Shown here: piece after piece, positions 10,183 to 18,650 of the stretch
How positions within the stretch are numbered: position 1 is the stretch's first letter
Layout: each line of letters starts with the position of its first letter
Origin: Rikenellaceae bacterium
Lineage (GTDB): Bacteria; Bacteroidota; Bacteroidia; Bacteroidales; Rikenellaceae
Direction: 5' to 3'
Assembly (NCBI GenBank): GCA_015059955.1
Contig: SUZK01000008.1
Coordinates: 25,799 to 89,798, forward strand
DNA: 64,000 nucleotides
Made by a program: the position numbers and the translations under genes
The notes under the pieces: generated by a model
What the model saw: only the letters and a program-made list of their open reading frames with translations
Told to the model about the DNA's origin: nothing
Databases searched by the model: none

Positions 10183-11034
10183 ATGATTATAAAAGGTAAG
10201 GATCTATCAGTATCCATTAAGGAGGCACTAAAGGTGCGTGTTAATGTTCTTAACGACCAGTATGGTCGCACCCCCAACCTTGTCGTTGTCCTTGTGGGTG
10301 ACGACCCAGGTAGTGTCTCGTATGTTACGGGCAAGGCTAAGGCTGCAACCGAGGTGGGTATTCGCAATACGACCATCCGTCGTGAGGCGACTATTTCAGA
10401 GTCGGAGCTTTTGGAAATTGTCGAGCAGTTAAACAATGACGATGATGTCGACGGTATCCTTGTACAGTTGCCACTGCCCAAGCATATCGATGAGAATAAA
10501 GTCATTGCAGCTATCTCGCCAGAGAAGGATGTCGATGCCTTCCACCCAATGAATGTGGCTAAGCTATGGCTTAAGCAGCCATGCATGCTTCCATGTACCC
10601 CTAAGGGCATCATCAAGCTATTGCACTATGCGGGCGTTGATATCGCTGGCAAGGAGGCCGTAGTCATTGGTCGTAGTAACATCGTGGGTCAGCCTGTGGC
10701 AAAATTGCTACTTGATGCTAACGCTACGGTGACCATAGCACACTCAAAGACTAAGGACCTCGCTAAGGTAGCACGCCGTGCCGACATTCTCGTTGTGGCT
10801 GTGGGTCGTGAGCGCTTTGTTACTGCCGACATGATTAAGCCTGGTGCTGTGGTTATCGACGTGGGTGTCAACCGCGATACACGCAATGGCAAACTCTGTG
10901 GTGACGTCGACTTCGAGGAGGCTCAGCATATCGCAGCTGCCATCACCCCTGTACCTGGTGGCGTAGGCCCTATGACCATCACCTGCCTGATGGAGAATAC
11001 CGTCGAGGCATACATCAATAGAATGAGTAAGTAA
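10183..11034 (+). CDS. folD: Methylenetetrahydrofolate dehydrogenase / cyclohydrolase
   Basis: Interconverts 5,10-methylene-, methenyl- and 10-formyl-tetrahydrofolate with NADP, and so supplies the formyl donor used by PurN and PurH in the same cluster. In 283 residues the catalytic YVTGK lysine segment, the Rossmann signature GRSNIVGQPVAKLL and the C-terminal PVPGGVGPMTI are visible. It lies between purD and purB with short gaps, so folate and purine supply appear to be co-transcribed. Confidence 0.97.
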   Translation: MIIKGKDLSVSIKEALKVRVNVLNDQYGRTPNLVVVLVGDDPGSVSYVTGKAKAATEVGIRNTTIRREATISESELLEIVEQLNNDDDVDGILVQLPLPKHIDENKVIAAISPEKDVDAFHPMNVAKLWLKQPCMLPCTPKGIIKLLHYAGVDIAGKEAVVIGRSNIVGQPVAKLLLDANATVTIAHSKTKDLAKVARRADILVVAVGRERFVTADMIKPGAVVIDVGVNRDTRNGKLCGDVDFEEAQHIAAAITPVPGGVGPMTITCLMENTVEAYINRMSK

Positions 11035-11061
11035 TAACCAAATAAACAACTAACCTGCCTT

Positions 11062-12357
11062 ATGATTGAGAGATATAGCAGAGATGTAATGCGCAAGGTG
11101 TGGACCGAGCAGAATAAGTTTGACGCCTACTTGCGTGTTGAGATTTTGGCTTCGGAGGCTTGGAGCCAGCTTGGCGTAGTACCCAAGGAGGATGTAGAGA
11201 AGTTGTGGAAGAGCGCATCGTTCGACATCAACCGCATCTACGAGATTGAGCAGCAGACACGCCACGATATTGTCGCCTTCACACGTGCCGTGAGCGAGAC
11301 TCTTGGTGAGGAGCGCAAGTGGGTACACTACGGCCTTACAAGTACCGATGTTGTGGATACCGCCAATGGCTACCTACTCAAGCAGGCCAACGCCATCCTC
11401 TTGGACGACATTGAGAAGATGCTCGAGGTGTTGCGTAAGCGCGCCATAGAGTTCAAGGCAACACCATGTATCGGCCGTACACACGGCATCCACGCAGACA
11501 TCACCTGCTTCGGCCTTAAGTGGGCGTTGTGGTACGAGGAGATGAAGCGTAACCTCACGCGCTTTATGACCGCATCACGTGGCGTCGAGGTCGGCAAGAT
11601 TTCGGGTGCTGTGGGTAACTTCGCAAACATCCCTCCATTCATCCAGGACTACGTATGCGAGAAGCTCGGCATCGAGAGCGCTAATATCTCTACTCAGGTT
11701 ATCCAGCGCGACCGCCATGCATACTATATGGCAACGTTGGCAGTCATCGCATCGAGCATCGAGCAGATGGCAATGGAGATTCGCAACCTTCAGCGTACCG
11801 AGGTACACGAGGTGGAGGAGTCGTTTGGCAAGGGTCAGAAGGGCTCAAGCGCCATGCCTCATAAACGTAATCCTATATCGAGCGAGAATATGTGTGGCTG
11901 CGCACGTGTTATGCGTGGCTATATGGCGGCCTTCTACGAGAATGTTGCTTTGTGGCACGAGCGTGATATCTCGCACTCGTCGACTGAGCGTATCATCCTC
12001 CCCGATGCTACCATGCTCCTTGACTATATGCTCAACCGCTTCCGTGGTATCCTCGAAAACCTCGTTGTCTTCCAGGATGTTATGATGGAGAATATCTACC
12101 GCACACGCAAGGTAATCTTCGCGCAGCGCGTGATGAATGCCCTCATCGAGAAGGGCTTCTCTCGCGAGCAGGCATACGACACCGTGCAGCCTATCGCCAT
12201 GCGTGCTATGAGTGAGCGTGCCGACTATCAGGAACTTCTTGCCGAGAGCCCCGAAGTTATGGCTGTGCTCACCCGCGAGGAGCTTGACGCTTGCTTCACG
12301 TTGGAGTACTACCTCAAGAATGTAGACTTTATCTTTGACCGTGTAGGCATCGAGTAA
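11062..12357 (+). CDS. purB: Adenylosuccinate lyase
   Basis: Removes fumarate from SAICAR in IMP synthesis and from adenylosuccinate in AMP synthesis. In 431 residues it carries the fumarase/aspartase superfamily loop [11 protein letters not shown] and the histidine segment [10 protein letters not shown]. It is the last gene of the cluster and is followed 46 bases later by a strong hairpin terminator. Confidence 0.97.
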   Translation: MIERYSRDVMRKVWTEQNKFDAYLRVEILASEAWSQLGVVPKEDVEKLWKSASFDINRIYEIEQQTRHDIVAFTRAVSETLGEERKWVHYGLTSTDVVDTANGYLLKQANAILLDDIEKMLEVLRKRAIEFKATPCIGRTHGIHADITCFGLKWALWYEEMKRNLTRFMTASRGVEVGKISGAVGNFANIPPFIQDYVCEKLGIESANISTQVIQRDRHAYYMATLAVIASSIEQMAMEIRNLQRTEVHEVEESFGKGQKGSSAMPHKRNPISSENMCGCARVMRGYMAAFYENVALWHERDISHSSTERIILPDATMLLDYMLNRFRGILENLVVFQDVMMENIYRTRKVIFAQRVMNALIEKGFSREQAYDTVQPIAMRAMSERADYQELLAESPEVMAVLTREELDACFTLEYYLKNVDFIFDRVGIE

Positions 12358-12402
12358 TGTTCGATTTGTAGTGGGCATCCTTAGCTCATCCTAAATAGTA
12401 AG

Positions 12403-12440
12403 ACCTCTTGGGCTGTACGTTATGTACTATCCCAAGAGGT
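12403..12440. terminator. Terminator between purB and the MATE gene
   Basis: ACCTCTTGGG at 12403-12412 pairs perfectly with CCCAAGAGGT at 12431-12440; the loop has a small GTAC/GTAC helix. It lies between convergent genes, and the T-rich flank on the plus side (TTTCTT) favours use by the purine operon. Confidence 0.8.
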
Positions 12441-12491
12441 TTCTTATTACGATAGGCTAAATCTGCTCCACTAACACAAAAAAATTATATG

Positions 12492-13835
12492 CTAATTTTG
12501 TGGCTCGGCCTCGCGGTAGATGGAGCGCAGTCTATCAGACATTATATATTGGAAGACACCGCGCACGAACATAAACGTCGTGAATGCCATCCATATAGCG
12601 TTGTTGCCTATCGCATCGCTCAGTCCATAGAGGATGGCGAAGTAGATGATTGTCGAGAGCACCATCGAGTTACGCATGATACGGCTACGTGTGGCGCCAA
12701 CCATAATGCCATCCAAGATAAATGGCAGTGCCGAGGCGAGGGGTATGACTATAATCCAGCCGATATAGTCGCCAGCCGTAGCGAGTAGGGTGGCGACATC
12801 GCCTTGCTCGGGATTGACAAGAAGCATGAATATATCCTGCCACCAGCCAACGTATGCCCCCACATAGAGTAAAGATACCACGAAGCTCCATACGACGCAC
12901 AGCTTAATGCAGCGGCGTAGCGATGCTACATCCTTGGCGCCAATAAAGCGACCTGTAAGTGCTTCGGCGGCGTAGGCAAGGCCGTCGTTCATATATGAGA
13001 ATAGGGTGAAGAGCTGCAACAAGATGGCGTTAACGGCAAGTATCGTGTCGTTACCCGTATCTGCCGATGCCTTCGTGAAGAAGGTGTAGACGGCAACGAG
13101 ACAGAAGGTACGAATCATAATATCGCCATTGATGGCGAAGAAGCGCTTCATAGCGCCCATATCCATAACCTCCTTAAACGCCACTCTAACAATCTGTTTG
13201 CGATATTTGAACCATATTGCCGTGGCGATTACGGCAACACCTGTCCACTGGGCTACCACCGAGGCGAGGGCGATACCTTGAAGCCCCATATCACCAGCAA
13301 TGGCGAAAAGGTAGCTGCCGCCTATGTGTAGTACGTTGACAAGTATGGCGACAGCCATGGGTAGCACGGCATTCTGCATGCCCGTAAGCCAGCCATTGAA
13401 GGCGAAGAGCATGATACCTGCGGGTACGGCCCATATGCGCGTATAGAAGTAGTCGGCAATCATCCGGTTGGCGCGTTCACTCTCCATACCCATAAAGTCT
13501 ATCGAGAACTCTCCAATAGGGTATTGCAACGAGAAGGCGAGCATACCCACGCCGAGTGCTACGACAAGGGCGCGCCACAACATTAACGTATACTCCTTGC
13601 TATTATCCGCTCCAAAGGCTTGTGCCGTGAGACCTGAAGTACCCATGCGTATAAACGAGCAATTCCAATATATGAAGTTGAATATCGACACACCGATAGA
13701 TAGCGCACCAATGGCGAGAGTTCCCTCACCACCGCATGCATGACCCGCGATGATGGTCGAGGCAATACCCATAAGGGGCACGGTGATGTTGGATATAATA
13801 TTGGGGATGGCTAAACGCAGTATCTCTCTATTCAT
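12492..13835 (-). CDS. MATE-family multidrug/sodium efflux protein
   Basis: A 447-residue integral membrane protein with about twelve hydrophobic helices, of the MATE (DinF/NorM) family of cation-coupled exporters in the inner membrane. The N-terminal IPNIISNITVPLMGI and the repeated two-bundle pattern of six helices support the assignment; substrates cannot be read from sequence. A TAACTTTG -7 box sits about 20 bases upstream of its ATG. It is divergent from the pseudouridine synthase gene and convergent with purB. Confidence 0.88.
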   Translation of the reverse strand: MNREILRLAIPNIISNITVPLMGIASTIIAGHACGGEGTLAIGALSIGVSIFNFIYWNCSFIRMGTSGLTAQAFGADNSKEYTLMLWRALVVALGVGMLAFSLQYPIGEFSIDFMGMESERANRMIADYFYTRIWAVPAGIMLFAFNGWLTGMQNAVLPMAVAILVNVLHIGGSYLFAIAGDMGLQGIALASVVAQWTGVAVIATAIWFKYRKQIVRVAFKEVMDMGAMKRFFAINGDIMIRTFCLVAVYTFFTKASADTGNDTILAVNAILLQLFTLFSYMNDGLAYAAEALTGRFIGAKDVASLRRCIKLCVVWSFVVSLLYVGAYVGWWQDIFMLLVNPEQGDVATLLATAGDYIGWIIVIPLASALPFILDGIMVGATRSRIMRNSMVLSTIIYFAILYGLSDAIGNNAIWMAFTTFMFVRGVFQYIMSDRLRSIYREAEPQN

Positions 13836-13855
13836 CTTCGTCGTCGTTTATGGCG

Positions 13856-13863
13856 CAAAGTTA
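13856..13863 (-). promoter_or_regulatory. -7 promoter box for the MATE gene
   Basis: Reads TAACTTTG on the minus strand, a full match to the Bacteroidota TAnnTTTG consensus, 20 bases before the ATG. Confidence 0.6.
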
Positions 13864-13925
13864 ACAAAAAAATAGATTTTTGTGGCATGGATGTTGTCAT
13901 GATGTCGAATATCAAAAAAAATGGT

Positions 13926-13933
13926 TACCTTTG
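13926..13933 (+). promoter_or_regulatory. -7 promoter box for the pseudouridine synthase
   Basis: TACCTTTG matches the TAnnTTTG consensus, leaving a leader of about 25 bases before the ATG at 13962. Confidence 0.6.
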
Positions 13934-13961
13934 CCACATATTTTTATAACATATTTTAACG

Positions 13962-15167
13962 ATGAAGAATTATAACACAGACTCAACAGCTAACCTTTCG
14001 CGCTTTGCTCGCGATAAGCGTCAGCGTATCAGCTCTGCGGAGCGTGTTGAGCGTAGTCCTCGTCCTCGCCGTGAGGGTGATAATGAGGAGCAAAGAGAGC
14101 CTCGCCAGAGGATGACAACGACAACCAAGCGTTCGTCGTACAACCCCCACTTTACTGCCGATAACCGTCTGCGTCCAGAGTATGAGCGTCGTGGTCGTGG
14201 CAATGCCGAGCGCGAGGAGCGTGGCGAGAAGCACGACTTCAGAGCTAAGAGTGGCGAGGGTATGCGTTCGAAGAGTGGCGAGAGCCGTGGTCGCGACAAT
14301 ATACGCACCAAGGGTGGTAAGCCTACTTATGGTGAGAAGCCAGCCTATGGCGACAAGCGTGGCACATCTAAGGGCGCACCTAAGAAGAGCTACGTATCGA
14401 AGCAGGACGACAAGCCACGTAGCTATCCTAAGTATAATCCTAACAAGCAGGTTGGCGAGATTCGTCTTAACCGCTTTATTTCGCAGTCGGGTATCTGCTC
14501 ACGTCGTGAGGCCGACGACTTTATCCTTGCGGGCGTTGTAACCGTAAATGGTCAGGTGGTAACAGAACTTGGTACTAAGATACTGCCTACCGACGAGGTG
14601 CGCTTCAATGATGAGCGCTTACAGGGCGAGAAGAACGTATATATCGTGCTAAACAAGCCTAAGGGTTATGTTACATCGCTCGACGATCCATATGCCGAGA
14701 AGACCGTTATGGACCTCGTGAAGAATGCTTGCACCGAGCGTGTATACCCAGTAGGTCGTCTTGATAAGAACTCATTGGGCTTGTTGCTTATCACCAACGA
14801 TGGCGATATCACACGTCAGCTAACACACCCATCTAATCGTAAGAAGAAGATCTATCAGGTGACACTCGATAAACCTCTTACGCGTGCCGACATGGACTCG
14901 CTTACTGAGGGTATCACGCTTGAGGATGGCGATATCTTTGCCGACGAGGTGGCATATGCTTCGGAGGATAAGAAGACCATAGGTGTCGAGATTCACTCGG
15001 GTCGTAACCGTATTGTGCGTCGTATGTTCGAGCACCTCGGCTACACCGTGCAGAAACTCGATAGAGTATACTACGCTGGTCTTACGAAGAAGAATCTTAA
15101 GCGTGGCGCTTGGCGTTTCTTGACCAAGGACGAGGTAATGCGTCTAAAGACTGGTCAGTACGAGTAG
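13962..15167 (+). CDS. RsuA/RluB-family 23S/16S rRNA pseudouridine synthase with disordered N-terminus
   Basis: The enzyme isomerises a uridine in rRNA. Residues about 1-165 are a low-complexity, strongly basic tail rich in Arg, Gly, Lys, Ser and Glu, likely disordered and RNA-binding. An S4 domain follows (IRLNRFISQSGICSRREAD), then the synthase domain with the catalytic Asp in GRLDKNSLGLL. At 401 residues it is roughly 160 longer than a minimal RluB because of the tail. It is closest to RluB; the exact target base is inferred, not shown. Monocistronic, with a terminator 23 bases after the stop. Confidence 0.9.
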   Translation: MKNYNTDSTANLSRFARDKRQRISSAERVERSPRPRREGDNEEQREPRQRMTTTTKRSSYNPHFTADNRLRPEYERRGRGNAEREERGEKHDFRAKSGEGMRSKSGESRGRDNIRTKGGKPTYGEKPAYGDKRGTSKGAPKKSYVSKQDDKPRSYPKYNPNKQVGEIRLNRFISQSGICSRREADDFILAGVVTVNGQVVTELGTKILPTDEVRFNDERLQGEKNVYIVLNKPKGYVTSLDDPYAEKTVMDLVKNACTERVYPVGRLDKNSLGLLLITNDGDITRQLTHPSNRKKKIYQVTLDKPLTRADMDSLTEGITLEDGDIFADEVAYASEDKKTIGVEIHSGRNRIVRRMFEHLGYTVQKLDRVYYAGLTKKNLKRGAWRFLTKDEVMRLKTGQYE

Positions 15168-15189
15168 TACGCAAATGACGAAAATAGTA

Positions 15190-15219
15190 GAGCCCAAGTA
15201 GCATCAGTTACTTGGGCTC
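15190..15219. terminator. Bidirectional terminator
   Basis: Eleven-base perfect stem (GAGCCCAAGTA at 15190-15200, TACTTGGGCTC at 15209-15219) between the convergent pseudouridine synthase and 5'-nucleotidase genes, followed on the plus strand by TTATCTTTATT. Confidence 0.85.
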
Positions 15220-15225
15220 TTATCT

Positions 15226-16146
15226 TTATTGTTCGTTGGCAATACCCATAGGGATATGTACCGCAGGTACGTTGCGCAGATGGTCGAGGTGCGACATCTG
15301 GTCATCGAAGAAGATGTGAGGTCGCATAATCTCGAGTACACGGTCTTTGGATATGCCGCCAAGGAAGAAGGCCTCGGTAACCTCCACACCCCAACTCTTG
15401 AGGGTATTCACCACGCGCTCATGTGCTGGTGCGTTACGTGCTGTGACAATTGATATCTTGAGCCAACGGTGGTAGTTCTCGTCGTGCGACATACGCTCTG
15501 TCTCGAGTTTCTGAAGGTTCGATATCTTCATCAGTAGATCGGCAAGAGGACCTGGGTCAAGGGGGCGCTGTGTCGTAGCCTCGTGCTTATGAAAGGCTTT
15601 TAGGCCGTGCTCCTTATAAATCTTCTCTGACTCGTCGTCGGCGATGACACCATCGAAGTCGAAGGCGATGCGTAGCTCATGGTCCGAAGTGTCGTCCATA
15701 ACCTCGCTCTTAAGCACACGGCCCGCCGCGTAGCCTGCGTCGCATGCGCGCTTCACATCTCGCTCCGATGCCGAGAGGAAGAGCGATGCGTTGAATGCCG
15801 GTAGATACTTGTATGGCGACTCTCCCGAAAAGAATGAGGCACGGCTGATATCGAGGCCGTAGTGCTCAATGGTGCGAAATACGCGTAGTCCTGTTTCTGG
15901 TGAGTTACGCGAAAGGAGTACTACCTCCACGGGCTGCTCATCAGAGAATAACTCATTGAAGCTCAATAATCGCTTTACAAAAGGGAAGGCAACGCCCTTG
16001 CCCAGAGGTACATTAATATTCTCCTCTTGGTAGCGGCGATACTCTGCCAGGCCCCGCTCATTGTACACCTTGTCTGACTCCGTGAGGTCGAAGAGTGCTG
16101 ATGACGATACCGCTACAACCAACTTATTTTCAATGGGAAATGCCAT
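15226..16146 (-). CDS. Cytosolic 5'-nucleotidase (PF06189-type)
   Basis: Predicted to dephosphorylate nucleoside monophosphates. The 306 residues match the cytosolic 5'-nucleotidase IA-like family with its HAD-type core: IAFDFDGVIADDESE carries the nucleophile region, ISIVTARNAP resembles motif II, and IFFDDQ near the C-terminus gives the acidic motif. The gene starts only 20 bases after the terminator hairpin of tRNA-Gln, and no TAnnTTTG box lies between, so transcription may come by read-through from the tRNA promoter. Confidence 0.85.
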   Translation of the reverse strand: MAFPIENKLVVAVSSSALFDLTESDKVYNERGLAEYRRYQEENINVPLGKGVAFPFVKRLLSFNELFSDEQPVEVVLLSRNSPETGLRVFRTIEHYGLDISRASFFSGESPYKYLPAFNASLFLSASERDVKRACDAGYAAGRVLKSEVMDDTSDHELRIAFDFDGVIADDESEKIYKEHGLKAFHKHEATTQRPLDPGPLADLLMKISNLQKLETERMSHDENYHRWLKISIVTARNAPAHERVVNTLKSWGVEVTEAFFLGGISKDRVLEIMRPHIFFDDQMSHLDHLRNVPAVHIPMGIANEQ

Positions 16147-16165
16147 AGTCTACATTATAAAAAAT

Positions 16166-16190
16166 GTCCGACAAGCTGAGCCTATCGGAC
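16166..16190 (-). terminator. tRNA-Gln terminator just ahead of the nucleotidase gene
   Basis: On the minus strand GTCCGA (16190-16185) pairs with TCGGAC (16171-16166), followed by ATTTTTTATAAT. It ends about 20 bases before the 5'-nucleotidase ATG. Confidence 0.75.
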
Positions 16191-16198
16191 TGTGTTTG

Positions 16199-16272
16199 TG
16201 GTTGAGCTACCGAGATTCGAACTCAGAATAACAGAACCAAAATCTGCTGTGTTACCATTACACCATAGCTCA
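16199..16272 (-). tRNA. tRNA-Gln (anticodon UUG)
   Basis: Read on the minus strand: acceptor TGAGCTA/TAGCTCA, anticodon stem GCAGA/TCTGT around loop TTTTGGT (anticodon TTG), T-arm CTGAG-TTCGAAT-CTCGG. The discriminator A (16202) is followed by a genome-encoded CCA (16199-16201), unlike the other three tRNAs in the window. Confidence 0.95.
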
Positions 16273-16293
16273 ATCGTTGCTCGTAAGCGGTTG

Positions 16294-16301
16294 CAAATAT
16301 A
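16294..16301 (-). promoter_or_regulatory. -7 promoter box for tRNA-Gln
   Basis: TATATTTG on the minus strand, 21 bases before the mature 5' end. Confidence 0.6.
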
Positions 16302-16355
16302 GTGTAAAGTTTTTAATTGTCAAAATTTTCGACATATAATAGCCGTCCGAAATGG

Positions 16356-17252
16356 TTACATGTGCTCCTGTTTGTACCTCGCTCGACACTCGACAGGCGT
16401 TATTCCATACTCTTGCTTAAACACACGTGTGAAGTGGTGTGGGTATTTGAAGCCCATGTTGTAGGCGATGGTATTTATGTTCAGCTTGCTATATATAAGT
16501 ACTCGTCGTGCCTCCTTCATCACAAAACTGCGAATATAGTCGTGTGCCGAACTGCCGGTATGTTTGCGCACGATGTCACCAAAATAGTTGGGAGTTATGC
16601 CCATCTGCTTAGCTATCGACGATACGGTAGGTAGTTCCTTGTCGTTTGATGGTGGCTGACGCAGATAGTCGTCGAGGATGCTATTTAGTCGCGTGATAAT
16701 GTTCTGTTGTGTATCCTTTGCGTTTTGGGTGTGGCGATGGTAGTAGCGAAGACTTATGCTCAGCAATACTGCGATGCCAGACATTAGTATTCGTGATGAG
16801 TAGAAGTCGATTTCGTTGTTAAGTTCCCTATCCATGCTTTGGAAACAGTTGTTGACCATCTCTGCTTCATCTCGCCTAAGACGGATGGTATTTGTGCTCG
16901 TCGAATTGAAAAATGCGAAGTCGCGTATTCGATTTTCAAAGATTGTATCTTTGGCGAGCCTGTCGTCAAACACAAGTACCCAACCTTGTACTGGATGGTC
17001 TATACTCACTTGGGTATGGTCATTCTGGCCTGGTGCAAAGAACTTCATCGTAGCGACATACTCCTGATTTTCGTTAGTGTAATCGTCGTAGTAGCATGTT
17101 ATGACATGTATGCCATACCATGTGGGTATATGGTGGAAGTGTCCCAAGTGTGATAGGTCGATAACGTTGATAAATGGGTGTCGTGTAGCGATACCGAGAT
17201 GAGCATTGTAACTCTCAACGCTATCAATATTTAATATGTCTCGATGTGTCAT
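16356..17252 (-). CDS. AraC-family transcriptional regulator
   Basis: A 298-residue regulator. The N-terminal two-thirds contain a cupin-like segment (residues about 30-60, GHFHHIPTWYGIHVI) expected to bind a small effector. The last 100 residues form the double helix-turn-helix of AraC proteins (SIAKQMGITPNYFGDIVRK, then INTIAYNMGFKYPHHFTRVF). No catabolic operon adjoins it, so the regulon and ligand are unknown. Upstream lies a 250-base gap containing a putative structured RNA on the opposite strand. Confidence 0.9.
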   Translation of the reverse strand: MTHRDILNIDSVESYNAHLGIATRHPFINVIDLSHLGHFHHIPTWYGIHVITCYYDDYTNENQEYVATMKFFAPGQNDHTQVSIDHPVQGWVLVFDDRLAKDTIFENRIRDFAFFNSTSTNTIRLRRDEAEMVNNCFQSMDRELNNEIDFYSSRILMSGIAVLLSISLRYYHRHTQNAKDTQQNIITRLNSILDDYLRQPPSNDKELPTVSSIAKQMGITPNYFGDIVRKHTGSSAHDYIRSFVMKEARRVLIYSKLNINTIAYNMGFKYPHHFTRVFKQEYGITPVECRARYKQEHM

Positions 17253-17353
17253 GCCTTATCAATTTTATGTGCCAAGATGATGGTTTTACCCCAATATGTA
17301 AAAGTGGTTAGATATTAAGTAAAATATCTATTGTGGTGCGTGAAATGTGTTAC

Positions 17354-17361
17354 TATTTTTG
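17354..17361 (+). promoter_or_regulatory. Orphan promoter ahead of the putative small RNA
   Basis: TATTTTTG -7 box with a partial -33 element (ATTG ending at 17333) 20 bases upstream. No ORF follows on the plus strand before the hairpin at 17399-17477. Downstream genes are on the minus strand, so the promoter would serve a non-coding transcript. Confidence 0.5.
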
Positions 17362-17367
17362 CACCGT

Positions 17368-17491
17368 ATTAAGTTACTTAATAGCAAGTATTTCTTTTGG
17401 CAGGAGCTTTATCTTGTGTTTGGGGTTGATAAGGCTTTCATTTGGGTAAGTGCACAAGATTGGGGAGGGCTCCTGCCATCTTTTTATTTTT
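17368..17491 (+). ncRNA. Putative structured small RNA with own terminator
   Basis: Starts with the palindrome ATTAAGT-T-ACTTAAT (17368-17382). A long hairpin follows: GGCAGGAGC (17399-17407) pairs with GCTCCTGCC (17469-17477), and within it ATCTTGTG (17411-17418) pairs with CACAAGAT (17453-17460), leaving a G-rich 34-base apical loop. A T-rich run (17481-17491) follows the hairpin as in an intrinsic terminator. Promoter, fold, terminator and absence of an ORF together suggest an sRNA of about 120 bases. Alternatively the hairpin is only an end signal for the flanking minus-strand gene, though the T-run is on the wrong side for that. I recognise no known family. Confidence 0.45.
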
Positions 17492-17505
17492 CAGGATAAC
17501 AGCGA

Positions 17506-17877
17506 CTATAACTTTGACAGAAAGCGCTCTCTGTCAACGATAAATCGTGTGTGTTCACCTTCGCCTATCAGGGTGTCACCCTCGTAGGCAGCTATCCTAA
17601 ACGATAGCTTGCGGCCATCAATTGCAACAAGCTCAGCCACAGCATAAACGCTTGCACCGACCTTGGATGCGCGAACGTGTGATGTCGATATCGCTGTACC
17701 CACGGTTGTCTGTCCTGGCTCAAGCTCTGCTGCCACAGCAAGCATCGCAGCATTCTCCATAAGTGCAATCATTGCAGGGGTGGCCAATACGGCCATGTCG
17801 CCCGAGCCAATAAACTCTGCGGTATTGCCTGCGGTGATACTCATTATACTTTGGTGTTTTAATCCCTCTTTAAGCAT
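17506..17877 (-). CDS. Hotdog-fold thioesterase (FlK-like)
   Basis: A 123-residue protein resembling the fluoroacetyl-CoA thioesterase-like group of hotdog thioesterases, predicted to hydrolyse a small acyl-CoA. LATPAMIALMENAAMLAV is the typical central helix with the catalytic Glu, and TVGTAISTSHVRA corresponds to the strand with the active-site Thr/His. The natural substrate is unknown. A TAACTTTG box lies about 30 bases upstream, divergent from the DUF4294 gene. Confidence 0.8.
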   Translation of the reverse strand: MLKEGLKHQSIMSITAGNTAEFIGSGDMAVLATPAMIALMENAAMLAVAAELEPGQTTVGTAISTSHVRASKVGASVYAVAELVAIDGRKLSFRIAAYEGDTLIGEGEHTRFIVDRERFLSKL

Positions 17878-17906
17878 ACTCTTTTAATATTGGTTAATAT
17901 CTTTTG

Positions 17907-17914
17907 CAAAGTTA
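17907..17914 (-). promoter_or_regulatory. -7 promoter box for the thioesterase gene
   Basis: TAACTTTG on the minus strand; leader of about 30 bases. Confidence 0.55.
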
Positions 17915-17956
17915 AAAAAATATTTGAAACATGTAATCTTTTATCTGTAAAATCGT

Positions 17957-17964
17957 TATATTTG
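17957..17964 (+). promoter_or_regulatory. -7 box immediately ahead of the DUF4294 start
   Basis: TATATTTG ends 4 bases before the ATG at 17969, so the transcript should begin at or almost at the start codon. No convincing -33 element at 19-20 bases. Confidence 0.5.
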
Positions 17965-17968
17965 TAGT

Positions 17969-18562
17969 ATGAAAAGGGTCGTGGCCATACTCATATTTGT
18001 CGCTATATCGCTATCAGTGGTTGTTAGCGCCGAGCCTCGACGCCCCAAACGATATCATTCTAAGGGAGGTGTTACCGAGACACAACGTGATAGTAAGGGG
18101 AATGAGTATCTATTTACAACCATCGACCGAATTACGATATATGGCTCACGGCGTGACTTTAAGAAGTTCGAACGCATGGTGCGTGCCGTGAAGAAGGTCT
18201 ATCCGTTAGCAAAGGAGGCATCACGACGTATGGAGAAGATATCGGTTAACCTTGAGGAGCTAAAGCGTCGTGACCGTAAAAAGTATACCTCCGAGGTGGA
18301 GGAGGCTCTCAAGAAGGAGATAACACCAATGCTTTGGAAGATGACTCGCTATGAGGGTGTTATACTTCTTAAACTTATTGACCGCGAGACTGATAAGACG
18401 GCATTTAGTATCATTAAGTTGTACCGCTCGGGTTTTGTTGCGGGTTTCTACCAGACGCTGGCTCGTCTCTTTGGTAATAACCTTAAATTGGAGTACGACC
18501 CCGAGGGTGAGGATCAGATGTTAGAACAGATTGTACGCTTATATGAGGCTGGTGAATTGTAG
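17969..18562 (+). CDS. DUF4294 family protein, exported
   Basis: A conserved Bacteroidota protein of unknown function. It opens with a signal peptide (about residues 1-21, hydrophobic VVAILIFVAISLSVVVSA) and so is likely periplasmic. The rest (residues 50-197) is charged and helical, without recognised catalytic motifs; KKVYPLAKEASRRMEKI is a typical DUF4294 segment. Length 197 is usual for the family. The start is fixed by the signal peptide, which puts the ATG 4 bases after a -7 box and implies a leaderless mRNA. Confidence 0.8.
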   Translation: MKRVVAILIFVAISLSVVVSAEPRRPKRYHSKGGVTETQRDSKGNEYLFTTIDRITIYGSRRDFKKFERMVRAVKKVYPLAKEASRRMEKISVNLEELKRRDRKKYTSEVEEALKKEITPMLWKMTRYEGVILLKLIDRETDKTAFSIIKLYRSGFVAGFYQTLARLFGNNLKLEYDPEGEDQMLEQIVRLYEAGEL

Positions 18563-18626
18563 TCGCTGGGTCATATGTGAGGTGTAGAAACAATCTCAAA
18601 AATTTGCTTGTTACGATTGAATTTTA

Positions 18627-18634
18627 TATCTTTG
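18627..18634 (+). promoter_or_regulatory. Promoter for the zeta-like kinase pair
   Basis: TATCTTTG with TTTG at 18603-18606, spacer 20 bases; ATG follows 16 bases after the box. Confidence 0.65.
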
Positions 18635-18650
18635 TCCAAAGTTTTTTGTT

